Positions 1 through 7,068 of a DNA stretch of 16,380 bases are shown here, piece by piece. The stretch comes from CAUZRD01 sp963582255 (lineage in GTDB: Bacteria > Pseudomonadota > Alphaproteobacteria > Rhizobiales > TMED25). The stretch lies in NCBI GenBank assembly GCA_963582255.1, contig CAUZRD010000029.1:1-16380 (forward strand). Reading direction: 5' to 3'. Within the stretch, counting starts at the first letter, position 1, and the number at the start of each line of letters is the position of its first letter. The position numbers and the translations under genes are program-made. The notes under the pieces are model-generated. The model worked only from the letters and a program-made list of their open reading frames with translations. It had not been told where the DNA came from and ran no database searches.

Positions 1-377
1 ATCTTGCCGTCCCAACGTTGCGAAGTCAGCTTGGAGAGTTGAGGGCGGGGGGCTAGTAAACTCTAGATCTTGAAGTCCACGGTAGGAGATTCTGAACGCG
101 TTTATTTTTTGCGATACTCACATTAAAAATATGAGCTCAGGGCTAAATATTTAGGCAAGCCAGAGATAGCTTGAAAGGTGGGCATGGCCCACTTCATAGA
201 ACTATTTATGAAAGATTTTGTTCCAACTCGAAATATTGGTACATTAAAAGGTGGTTAGACAGTGTTTTGCTTTGCTGTTCTGTTTTTTTATTGCGATTAT
301 ATATGCCTGTTCTGGCTGAACAAATTTGAAATATATGCTGTGCGGGCACATCTGGAATCTAATCATACAGGAGTGAA
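1..377. other. Non-coding left edge
   Basis: No supportable gene is visible. All three plus-strand frames are closed by position 75, so at most a few C-terminal codons of an upstream gene could be present, and nothing identifies one. The stretch is AT-rich from about 100 onward. It holds a short hairpin at 178-192 (GTGGGC, loop ATG, GCCCAC) with no U-run after it, so it is not a terminator. The promoter of the dehydrogenase gene that follows must lie in the AT-rich part, but I could not pick a convincing -35/-10 pair. Confidence 0.5.
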
Positions 378-1277
378 GTGTTGAGCGGAAAAAGAGTGGG
401 GATTGCCGGGTTGGGGATTATGGGATCAGCTATCGCGCCCAATCTGATGAAGGCTGGATTTGAGTTAATTGGCTATGATCCGGATGAAAAACGGCGCAAG
501 GAATTTGAATGCGCCGGAGGAAGAATTGTGCCTGGCGTTGCTGGTATGGCTAAAGAAACTGATGTCATCATTTCTCTTCTTCCAAGCGTTAAAGCGCTGG
601 AGGATATTGTATCTGGCCCTCTCGGTATTGTTGCTTCAGGTGTGACCAAACTTGTGTTGATTGAATGTTCAACTTTGCCGATACCCGCTAAGCAGGTAGC
701 GCTTGATGCGCTCACAATGTCGTCCAATTCTGCCCTCGATTGTCCTCTTTCTGGAACAGGATCACAGGCAACGGTTAAAGATCTTAGTGCATATGCCAGT
801 GGAGTTCGCGAAGATTATAAAAGGGTGTCTACTGTTCTAGATGGGTTTTGTAGTGCAAACCACTATGTAGGTGCGTTTGGCAACGGCTCGAGGATGAAGT
901 TTGTAGCCAATCTCCTAGTCTCAGTTCACAATGCATCGACAGCCGAGGCTTTTGTTCTTGGCATGAAGGCTGGGCTTGATCCGCAAGATATTATGGATGT
1001 TATTGCCGGGGGCGCGGGCGGATCGCGCATGTTTGACGTTCGTGGGCCGATGATGGTTGATGGTAAATATGAGCCTGCGACCATGAAAGTTTCAACTTGG
1101 CAAAAAGATGTTTCGATAATCTCAGATTTTGCCCGCTCGATGGATTGTCCGGTACCATTGTTTGCGTCTGCAGCACAACTTTATTCGGCGGCGATGGCAC
1201 GTGGACTTGCAGATAAGGATACTGCTGCGATCTGTCAGGTTATGGAAGAGTTAGCGTTGGTTAAGCGAGAAAAATAA
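378..1277 (+). CDS. NAD(P)-dependent 3-hydroxyisobutyrate dehydrogenase-family oxidoreductase
   Basis: This is a cytosolic beta-hydroxyacid dehydrogenase that oxidises a 3-hydroxy acid to the semialdehyde or keto acid, or does the reverse. The N-terminus carries the Rossmann motif GLGIMG (residues 11-16). Residues 121-126 (DCPLSG) match the substrate-binding DxPxSG signature. Lys174 in RMKFVANLL is at the catalytic Lys position with the conserved Asn after it, and Lys243 sits in the WQKDVS segment conserved in the family. The length, 299 aa, is typical. The start is GTG at 378 or TTG at 381: the AGGAG at 369-373 lies 4 nt from the GTG and 7 nt from the TTG, so TTG is a real alternative and would remove one residue. 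A second gene follows 32 bp later on the same strand, probably co-transcribed. The family also includes tartronate semialdehyde and 6-phosphogluconate-like reductases, so the substrate is open. Confidence 0.9.
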   Translation: MLSGKRVGIAGLGIMGSAIAPNLMKAGFELIGYDPDEKRRKEFECAGGRIVPGVAGMAKETDVIISLLPSVKALEDIVSGPLGIVASGVTKLVLIECSTLPIPAKQVALDALTMSSNSALDCPLSGTGSQATVKDLSAYASGVREDYKRVSTVLDGFCSANHYVGAFGNGSRMKFVANLLVSVHNASTAEAFVLGMKAGLDPQDIMDVIAGGAGGSRMFDVRGPMMVDGKYEPATMKVSTWQKDVSIISDFARSMDCPVPLFASAAQLYSAAMARGLADKDTAAICQVMEELALVKREK

Positions 1278-1309
1278 CCTGGAACTATGCTGAATAAGGC
1301 GAGTGCATC

Positions 1310-2068
1310 ATGATTATCAATCAGTCCGATCTGTTATTGATCCCGTTTGGCTCGGACACTTTCCATGCTCGGCATTTCACGCTTGCTGGTTTTTCTTTGC
1401 GCGGTGTAGAGATCTCAACATCTGCTCCACATGCACTCATATGCCGCAGTAACAGATGTCCAGTCAGACTGAATAATGGTCCAGTTCAATTCATTCTTGA
1501 GCGTCGACTTGAAGATCTTTCCGGGCTTGATGTTCAGTTCGATCTTCTAAAATCTAACCTCATGCGTGTGTGTGGTGAGTGGAATGTTCCTGGTCGATTG
1601 TTTCTGAATCGATATTTTGATGAGGTTGAGGCGGAGATAGATGCTGCGAGCAATGAGCTGACTAAACGATCAAAGAACTTTCCTGGCCTGTTCGAGCCTC
1701 GACACTGGATATTTTCAGCGATGATGCCGTTACCGAGAGCTCATCTCCATTTGTCTCAGCCAACAGGCTTTTATACGATTGAGAACAACGATCTTGCACG
1801 TGTTGATTTTGCATTTTGGAATGGAAAACGGTTGGTTGCTGTTGTTATTGATACCGGATCAACATTGCTAAAAAAACAGCGGAGCGTGCGCGATGCATTG
1901 TCTCGTGCAGATATTGATCTGGTCATATTGTCAAAATCGGATCTTGTGAACGGAGAGCCATTACTCGGTCGGCTCGGCGAAAAGTTCCAGAATTTCTGGC
2001 AGGATGAAGTGCTCCCAAGTGGACCTTTTAAAGGTTCGACGACACTACAGGTCGTTGAAAAAGCTTGA
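1310..2068 (+). CDS. Uncharacterised 252-aa protein
   Basis: I do not recognise this protein. It is soluble, with no signal peptide or membrane segment. The N-terminal half is rich in short hydrophobic strands. The C-terminal third (about 164-212) contains RVDFAFWNGKRLVAVVID followed by IDLVILSKSDL. This strand-Asp-strand-Asp arrangement, then an Asp-rich strand, is loosely like the core of PD-(D/E)XK nuclease-fold proteins. The residue two after Asp181 is Gly183, not Lys, so a canonical catalytic site is not present and the resemblance is only a fold guess. It starts 32 bp after the dehydrogenase stop with a weak AAGG/GAG-like ribosome site, suggesting an operon. It may have nothing to do with the dehydrogenase metabolically. 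Confidence 0.75.
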   Translation: MIINQSDLLLIPFGSDTFHARHFTLAGFSLRGVEISTSAPHALICRSNRCPVRLNNGPVQFILERRLEDLSGLDVQFDLLKSNLMRVCGEWNVPGRLFLNRYFDEVEAEIDAASNELTKRSKNFPGLFEPRHWIFSAMMPLPRAHLHLSQPTGFYTIENNDLARVDFAFWNGKRLVAVVIDTGSTLLKKQRSVRDALSRADIDLVILSKSDLVNGEPLLGRLGEKFQNFWQDEVLPSGPFKGSTTLQVVEKA

Positions 2069-2165
2069 ACAATAGAGAATTCAGCGCGAAGGTAGCATGC
2101 GTAGTTGAAGTCTACTGTGCCTGTCGTGCTACAGTAATCTATTGTATTATGTCATACGTAATTGA

Positions 2166-2195
2166 TTGAAACTGCCAGACAGTCCAAACTAGATT
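2166..2195 (+). promoter_or_regulatory. Candidate sigma70 promoter of the secreted repeat protein
   Basis: TTGAAA at 2166-2171 and TAGATT at 2190-2195 are separated by 18 bp. They match the -35 and -10 consensus at 5/6 and 4/6 positions. The pair lies about 28 bp upstream of the ATG at 2223 in an AT-rich 154-bp gap. Found by eye only. Confidence 0.35.
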
Positions 2196-2222
2196 TAAAT
2201 AACCTAAAGGGGGAAGTCTATC

Positions 2223-2648
2223 ATGCGTAAACTTGCTATCGCCGTTGCCATTGGTGCGGGAGCACTGTTTGTGCAGCCTGCAATCGCATCCGAACTCCCG
2301 GATCGCGGTGATATTGAAGCGGTCTGCGACAAATTTGGTCCAACCAATGAAGAATTTTGTGAACTTGTTCTTGGTATCTATGATTCAGTAGATGATCAGG
2401 GTTCTCGTGTTGGAGATTTGGAAGGGTTTGTCGGTCGGATACCAGAGCACCCCCATCCAGCCTTTGGCTATGATCTTACTCAGCGTACAATCAGTGAGCT
2501 AAGATCTGATGTGGAAGCAGGTCAAGAAAAACTCGAAGGTTTAATTGGGCGTGTCCCAGAACATCCCCACCCAGCTTTTGGCTATAACACCACTAAGGGT
2601 GAACTTGCAGAGTTGCGGGCGGCTATTGAAGCTTTGGAAGCAAAATAA
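2223..2648 (+). CDS. Small secreted protein with two 38-residue repeats
   Basis: I do not recognise this 141-aa protein. Residues 1-22 form a clear Sec signal peptide: MRK, then a hydrophobic Ala-rich core, with a likely cleavage after AIA at 22. The mature part is acidic and about 119 residues long. It has two cysteines, Cys35 and Cys46, close enough for a disulfide. Residues 66-103 and 104-141 are two tandem repeats. Each opens with L-E-G-hydrophobic-hydrophobic-G-R-(I/V), continues with PEHPHPAFGY (identical in both), and ends in a charged, probably helical E/L/R-rich segment. The His-Pro-His-rich core could bind metal or a partner in the periplasm, but that is a guess. The ribosome site AAAGGGGG precedes the ATG, and the gene ends in its own terminator, so it is probably monocistronic and well expressed. 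Confidence 0.85.
   Translation: MRKLAIAVAIGAGALFVQPAIASELPDRGDIEAVCDKFGPTNEEFCELVLGIYDSVDDQGSRVGDLEGFVGRIPEHPHPAFGYDLTQRTISELRSDVEAGQEKLEGLIGRVPEHPHPAFGYNTTKGELAELRAAIEALEAK
2418..2645 (+). repeat. Tandem in-frame 114-bp duplication
   Basis: Units at 2418-2531 and 2532-2645 encode two 38-residue copies of the repeat. The central block PEHPHPAFGY is identical at the protein level, while its codons differ at several third positions (for example GAGCACCCCCATCCA against GAACATCCCCACCCA). The duplication is therefore old and kept by selection on the protein, not a recent DNA duplication. Confidence 0.85.
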
Positions 2649-2675
2649 AGCGTTACCATTGTTGATTAATAGAAT

Positions 2676-2708
2676 AAGGCCGCAGCTTGTTTAGCTGCGG
2701 CCTTTTTT
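2676..2708 (+). terminator. Rho-independent terminator, probably bidirectional
   Basis: A perfect 12-bp stem (AAGGCCGCAGCT at 2676-2687 with its complement at 2693-2704) encloses a 5-nt loop. On the plus strand it runs into a T-run at 2703-2708. It lies 27 bp after the stop of the secreted repeat protein. The convergent LVIVD gene ends at 2729, so the same hairpin, with a weaker AT-rich tail on the minus strand, probably also stops that transcript. Confidence 0.92.
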
Positions 2709-2728
2709 GTGCGCTCGATTTTGAAGTG

Positions 2729-3940
2729 TTAGATGTCCATTTCAAGTATGTACAGACCACCGGAGAAGCGGTCGATGGCATAAACAATGCCATTCTCGTC
2801 GACATGGATATCATTGATCTGAACGTTACCAGCCCGTGATCCATTTGGAGTTTCGGGAACGTAATAGGCAATTTCCTTTGGTTCAAATGGATTGGAGATG
2901 TCGTGCACTCGCACGCCGCCGCCAAAATATGCACCGATAATAATTTCTTCTGATTTAAACGATGGCCCAGGGCGGTTCTCATGCACATTATGAGCACCAT
3001 AACGCCCACCGCGAGGTCCAAACTCTTCAACTGGCGGAAGGGGGAGGGTGGAGATTGGCACGAGGTTTTCTTCGACACGAGCATCATATACCCATACCCG
3101 TTTTGGCCAATCTGCGGACAGATCCTTGGTTGATTCATCCGCAACTATCAGAAGCTCGCGATCAAATAAGGGCAGAACGGTGTGGGTCATGCCGGGCATC
3201 GGTGGGTTCGGATTAAAATGAGAGACCATTTTAATATCAGAAAGATCTGCAATATCTAAAATGATCACACCGCCATCTATATAGCCAAGATAGGCGCGAT
3301 CTGGGCGCTCAGGATAGACGTTGGTGTTGTGGCAACGCCAACCAGAATTAAATACGGGATGACGTGGAGGTTCAGGCTCAGAATCAGTAATCGATGTGCC
3401 CGGCAACCACCATCTGGCAACCTCCACTGGCTTTGACGGGTTGCGTACGTCGACAACGACAAATGGTTGATCATCGCGCTCGTTTTTAGGTTGGAAATCA
3501 GGTCCGCCACACGCGGTGTAGACAAATTCGCCGTCAACAAACCAAACTTGATGTGCGCCGCGCGAATATGGGCCAGATGCATCCCACATGCTGATTGATT
3601 TTGGTTCATCCGGGGTTGAAATGTCGAATAGCTCAAAGCCCGCAGGGCTATCTCCCGCTTTATAGGTCTGATAGGCAACACATAGAATATCCCCGCAAAC
3701 TTCCAGCGAGTTTGAGCGTATCTTGTCGCTTACGAGTTCTGTCTGTAGAAAGGGCTTTGGATTGCGCGGATCGCTAACATCTACGGCTGTAAAGTTTTTC
3801 GGTGCGCATTCATGTGCAATCCAAAGTACGCGTCTACCATCTTTTGCTACCTGTAGAGATATTCCTTCGCCCATGTTCCCGTGATTAAATAGGGTATCTT
3901 GGGAGAGTAGACGCATATTTAGAGCACTTGGTTGATCCAT
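2729..3940 (-). CDS. LVIVD-repeat beta-propeller protein
   Basis: This 403-aa protein has LVIVD-type repeats, each ending in a strand such as FTAVDVSDPRNP, FELFDISTPDEP, FVVVDVRNPSKP, VIILDI or VRVHDISNPFEP. At least six such blades are visible, so it should fold as a six- or seven-bladed propeller. There is no signal peptide, so it is cytosolic. Histidines recur one per blade in similar positions: His130 (GAHQV), His204 (CHNTNV), His253 (THTV), His317 and His320 (AHNVH), and His379 (IHV). This layout would place them around the central channel, as in metal-binding propellers, though that is inference. The start is the ATG at 3940, not the one at 3955: AGAGG lies 7 nt before it, while the upstream ATG has no ribosome site. 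The catalytic role is unknown; no family member close to this is characterised as far as I know. Confidence 0.85.
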   Translation of the reverse strand: MDQPSALNMRLLSQDTLFNHGNMGEGISLQVAKDGRRVLWIAHECAPKNFTAVDVSDPRNPKPFLQTELVSDKIRSNSLEVCGDILCVAYQTYKAGDSPAGFELFDISTPDEPKSISMWDASGPYSRGAHQVWFVDGEFVYTACGGPDFQPKNERDDQPFVVVDVRNPSKPVEVARWWLPGTSITDSEPEPPRHPVFNSGWRCHNTNVYPERPDRAYLGYIDGGVIILDIADLSDIKMVSHFNPNPPMPGMTHTVLPLFDRELLIVADESTKDLSADWPKRVWVYDARVEENLVPISTLPLPPVEEFGPRGGRYGAHNVHENRPGPSFKSEEIIIGAYFGGGVRVHDISNPFEPKEIAYYVPETPNGSRAGNVQINDIHVDENGIVYAIDRFSGGLYILEMDI

Positions 3941-4393
3941 GGGAAAACCTCTCATTAATTAATATGTGAAAGCGAAGTGCTCATTGTAAAGCACGCTGAC
4001 TCAATAAACCAACACCACTACCGCCTAGAAGGCAATGGCAGTTGAGGAGAATTTACGCATGTTTGTTGTATGATAGATGCCGTAACTATTTTAGAAGTTA
4101 GTCTCCGTTTTAGATCATAAGCAAGATATCGATTGTATTAAGATGGTGCGGTTCTGCAGTTCTCTAGGGATTGTTGGAGGCTAATGAAGAAGGTTAGGGT
4201 GACGCATCAATGTAATAATGGTAGGCAGTAGTGCATTTTAAAAGAGGCACTGAAGACGACAAAGGAACAAATAATAAAGGCCGCAAAACAGTGTGATGTT
4301 TTATTTATTTATTTTCTACTTTGTTCCCCTATTTTGACAGTCAGTCCTCAATAAAACTAAGTTTTCATCCAAATAGAAAATTGACGTGTGATC
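3941..4393. other. Divergent intergenic region
   Basis: This 453-bp gap separates the LVIVD gene (minus) from the CobW-type gene (plus), so it must hold both promoters. It is AT-rich. I see a candidate plus-strand promoter near 4334-4363 and an imperfect stem AAAACA/TGTTTT around 4286-4303. A 15-codon reading frame at 4184-4231 was rejected as a gene. No palindrome resembling a Zur or Fur box stood out by eye. Confidence 0.4.
4334..4363 (+). promoter_or_regulatory. Candidate promoter of the CobW-type GTPase gene
   Basis: A perfect -35 hexamer TTGACA at 4334-4339 is followed after 18 bp by the weak -10 TAAGTT at 4358-4363. The ATG at 4394 lies about 30 bp downstream. The start codon lacks a visible Shine-Dalgarno sequence. 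Confidence 0.35.
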
Positions 4394-5449
4394 ATGCCAA
4401 CATCCAATATCGTAGTTAATGTTATCACTGGTTTTCTTGGTAGTGGTAAATCGACCCTGTTGAATGCCCTGGTCAGCCGACCCGAGCTGGCCGACACGGC
4501 GGTGATTGTCAATGAATTTGGTGAAGTTGGTATTGATCATCAGTTAATTTCATCCGCTATCGATCAGATGGTGCTTTTGGAAAATGGCTGTGTGTGCTGT
4601 GAAGTCCGCGGTGATCTTGTTGACACACTTGAGTTGCTTGAAATGCGCGTGAGCGAAGGCTTGATACCGTCGTTTTCACGGGTTGTTCTCGAGACAACAG
4701 GTTTGGCCGATCCGGCACCCATTTTGCACACATTGATGATTGAGCCACGTCTGTTGAAGAGGTTTCATTTGGGACGGGTTGCGGTAACTCTCGATGCGCT
4801 GAACGGGGGTGGTAGTCTTAATGATTTTGGTGAGGCACGAAAGCAAATAGCTGTTGCTGATATTGCTCTTCTTACCAAAACTGATCTGGTGGATAAGGAG
4901 GAGGTTTCCGCTCTTGAAGAGCGAATATTTCAACTTAATCCTGGTGTTAAACTATTCCACGTGACCCAAGGTGATCTAAGCGAAGAGCTCGCAAAATTGC
5001 TGGTGGGAGAAGATCATGGCGATGCCCCTAGCCGCATCCATAGTGATATTTTAGCCTATCTGGACACGAATCGTCATCAACATGAGAATCACAATCATCA
5101 CAACAAAAATGATCATTTTCACGGTGGTGGAGAGCATACAGGTGGGATAAAAACGGCATCTATCGTGATTGAGGAGCCGATCGAGTGGGAGGATTTTACC
5201 TCCTGGATTGATACGGTAACATCGTTACGCGGTCCAGATTTGCTCCGTCTGAAGGGATTTTTGAACATTTCAGGCCGCAATGGACCGGTGGTTATCCATG
5301 CCGTCCAACATGTTGTGCATCCGCCAGTGCAACTTGCGGAATGGCCAGATGAAGATCATCGCACGCGGGTGGTCTGCATTACCCGGAACATTCAACCGGC
5401 TTCACTGATCAACGCGCTATTGGCATTTTGTAAGCCGGCTGCTGGCTAG
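4394..5449 (+). CDS. CobW/COG0523-family metal-chaperone GTPase
   Basis: This G3E GTPase uses GTP hydrolysis to deliver or insert a metal ion into a client metalloenzyme. The features, numbered from the ATG at 4394 (351 aa), are: Walker A GFLGSGKST at 13-21; the metal-binding GCVCC at 65-69; Walker B-type LETTGLADP around 99-107; the guanine-specificity TKTD at 161-164; and a His-rich flexible segment at about 228-248 with some ten histidines. A CobW C-terminal domain (about 253-348) follows. The family includes Zn (ZNG1/YeiR), Co (CobW) and nitrile-hydratase (P47K) chaperones; which metal applies here cannot be told from the sequence. A GTG two codons upstream (4388) is an alternative start. 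Its TAG stop overlaps the stop of the convergent RidA-like gene. Nearby metal-dependent enzymes (hydantoinase-like, BKACE) are possible clients, which is inference. Confidence 0.92.
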   Translation: MPTSNIVVNVITGFLGSGKSTLLNALVSRPELADTAVIVNEFGEVGIDHQLISSAIDQMVLLENGCVCCEVRGDLVDTLELLEMRVSEGLIPSFSRVVLETTGLADPAPILHTLMIEPRLLKRFHLGRVAVTLDALNGGGSLNDFGEARKQIAVADIALLTKTDLVDKEEVSALEERIFQLNPGVKLFHVTQGDLSEELAKLLVGEDHGDAPSRIHSDILAYLDTNRHQHENHNHHNKNDHFHGGGEHTGGIKTASIVIEEPIEWEDFTSWIDTVTSLRGPDLLRLKGFLNISGRNGPVVIHAVQHVVHPPVQLAEWPDEDHRTRVVCITRNIQPASLINALLAFCKPAAG

Positions 5450-5859
5450 TTAGAGATTGCGGCGATTGCTTCCACCTCGATCAGCATATCAGGATGGGCA
5501 AGTCGGCTAACTTCGTATGTGGTTGATGCTGGCCAGCCAGGACCAAAATATTCATCGCGAATGTCGATGCAGTGAAAGAACTGCTCCATATTGGTAACCA
5601 ATGTAGTTATCTTGATAATATCACTTAAAGAGCCGCCAGCTTCGGTAAGCACCGCTTTAATATTTTCACCTACCTGACGAAACTGTGTTCGCATGTTGCC
5701 CTTTCCAACCGTGTTGCCATTAATGTCCCAGGCTAGCTGACCGGAGAGGAAGACCAGACGGTCCTCATTGGCACTAACTGCATGAGGGAAAAGACCGCGG
5801 GATTGACCTTCCATCACACGTGAATAAACGTGCTTTGAGTTGTGGTGAGTGATGCTCAT
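5446..5859 (-). CDS. RidA (YjgF/YER057c/UK114)-family protein
   Basis: Rid proteins are small trimeric enzymes. The archetype RidA hydrolyses reactive enamine/imine intermediates to keto acids. This 137-aa protein has the usual length and the conserved pattern: LVFLSGQLAWD at 35-45, a central GENIKAVLTEAGGSLSDI-type helix, and the C-terminal IEVEAIA at 127-133. The arginine that marks active RidA deaminases (Arg105, in PAR) is replaced: the aligned sequence is PAST with Ser112. The protein therefore belongs to a Rid subgroup that probably lacks the canonical deaminase activity. I chose the ATG at 5859, whose N-terminus fits the family, over a TTG at 5904; the ribosome site is weak either way. 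It is last in the minus-strand operon, 62 bp after the ketopantoate-reductase-like gene. Its TAG stop lies within the CTAG shared with the convergent CobW gene. Confidence 0.9.
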   Translation of the reverse strand: MSITHHNSKHVYSRVMEGQSRGLFPHAVSANEDRLVFLSGQLAWDINGNTVGKGNMRTQFRQVGENIKAVLTEAGGSLSDIIKITTLVTNMEQFFHCIDIRDEYFGPGWPASTTYEVSRLAHPDMLIEVEAIAAISN

Positions 5860-5921
5860 ATGTTGGCCTATCTTACTTGGCTGAGGTCCATGACTAAATA
5901 GCAAAGCCTTTGACTATTCCA

Positions 5922-6995
5922 TCATAGCACGTCCGGCGCGGGTATCCCTGCCTTCTCTAATACCCAATCAACATTGGCGCGGTCTGGTTTGAAAGAGCCG
6001 TCGTCAATTTTTTGCATCGCTTCTACGATGGCATCCGTTACCGGAACCTTGATACTATTTTCCCTTGCCACGGACTGGACGTGTCCATTCATATATCTAA
6101 TTTCGCTTTGCCGCTCTTTGGCGACGTCCTGACCCATCGAGGGAAAGCGATTGGGGCCCTGGGAAAGCTGTGCAATCATGCCGTCTACTTCAGCATATTT
6201 TTCTGGCTGTTCGACGCTCGTCCAGAATGTAGCCTCATGGGCTGCGAATTTTACTACATCAAGCCCGAGGGCAAGTCCGATCCCTGCTGCTTCTTTGGCC
6301 AGGTGGATATTAAGCTGGCGACACCGAGGGTCACCGGCAAGCTCGGCTGAACCCATTCCGGTGATACCAGCGACCGGATTGCTCATGCAGTTCTGACACA
6401 TTTTTGCCCAGCGCTCTCCCCACAGATTATTAGTCGTAAGCCCGGCATCAATTGGATCAAGCATGTCAATAATAGTCTGTAAACGTGGACTATCACTACC
6501 ATCGTGGTTGCCAGCGCGGAAGACCACATAGCCAGTATCACGTTTGCGGGTTGTACCTGGGCGATTGACCGTGCCGGCCTGAAAAAGTTGAACTGAAATT
6601 CCCGACATCACAAGACCAACAGAACGCTCCGCACCAACGACAGAGGCAACTATCGGATCGGGCCAGCAGTTCTGTGCCGAGACGATAAATCCGTCTAGAG
6701 ACACCAGTGGATCAATGAATGTGGCTGCCCATTTGGTGTCGTAGGCTTTGACAGCAATAAAGCCGATATCAAAAGGCTCCTCGCGAGCAAGACTTTCAGC
6801 GGAGTGTAGGTGCACCATTCGGGGGTGGGCGATGATGGTTTCATGAGGCCCTGTCAATTCCACCCCATCTTTAGAAATTTTCTCCACCTGTTCGGCCCAA
6901 TGTTCCACCAGCGTCACATCGTGTCCTGTATGGGAGAGCCATCCACCAATGTAACTGCCAACAGCTCCGGCACCAATAAAAAGAATTCTTGCCAT
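5922..6995 (-). CDS. Ketopantoate reductase (PanE/ApbA)-family dehydrogenase
   Basis: Family members reduce 2-dehydropantoate to pantoate with NADPH; many paralogues in catabolic clusters act on other keto acids. The 357-aa product starts MARILFIGAGAVGSYIGG, with the dinucleotide motif GAGAVG at 8-13. Other conserved features are the VKAYDT segment (Lys83), AQN at 107-109, the catalytic Lys198 in ERWAKMCQNCMSNP with Asn202 and Asn206, PSMGQDV at 285-291, and SEIRYMNG at 297-304, corresponding to the conserved SEIdxxNG. The start is the ATG at 6995, which has AAGGGG 7 nt upstream; the frame is open further upstream but that part is not protein-like and overlaps the previous gene. It lies 73 bp after the D-2-hydroxyacid dehydrogenase. 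At 357 aa it is longer than the roughly 300 aa of biosynthetic PanE, which together with the context argues for a catabolic role. Confidence 0.9.
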   Translation of the reverse strand: MARILFIGAGAVGSYIGGWLSHTGHDVTLVEHWAEQVEKISKDGVELTGPHETIIAHPRMVHLHSAESLAREEPFDIGFIAVKAYDTKWAATFIDPLVSLDGFIVSAQNCWPDPIVASVVGAERSVGLVMSGISVQLFQAGTVNRPGTTRKRDTGYVVFRAGNHDGSDSPRLQTIIDMLDPIDAGLTTNNLWGERWAKMCQNCMSNPVAGITGMGSAELAGDPRCRQLNIHLAKEAAGIGLALGLDVVKFAAHEATFWTSVEQPEKYAEVDGMIAQLSQGPNRFPSMGQDVAKERQSEIRYMNGHVQSVARENSIKVPVTDAIVEAMQKIDDGSFKPDRANVDWVLEKAGIPAPDVL

Positions 6996-7068
6996 TTTTA
7001 TTCCCCTTCTTGCGCGTCCGCGATTATCCTCGCAGTGACGCTGATGTTGGTGCAGATCAGCATTGTGG

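Noticed and set aside
178..192. Hairpin GTGGGC-ATG-GCCCAC at the left edge
   Set aside because: Short stem with no U-run and no gene end next to it, so it cannot be called a terminator; it may be chance.
4184..4231. 15-codon frame preceded by GGAGG, upstream of the CobW-type gene
   Set aside because: The spacing from GGAGG to the ATG is only 3 nt, the peptide has no recognisable feature, and no stem-loop arrangement suggests an attenuator.
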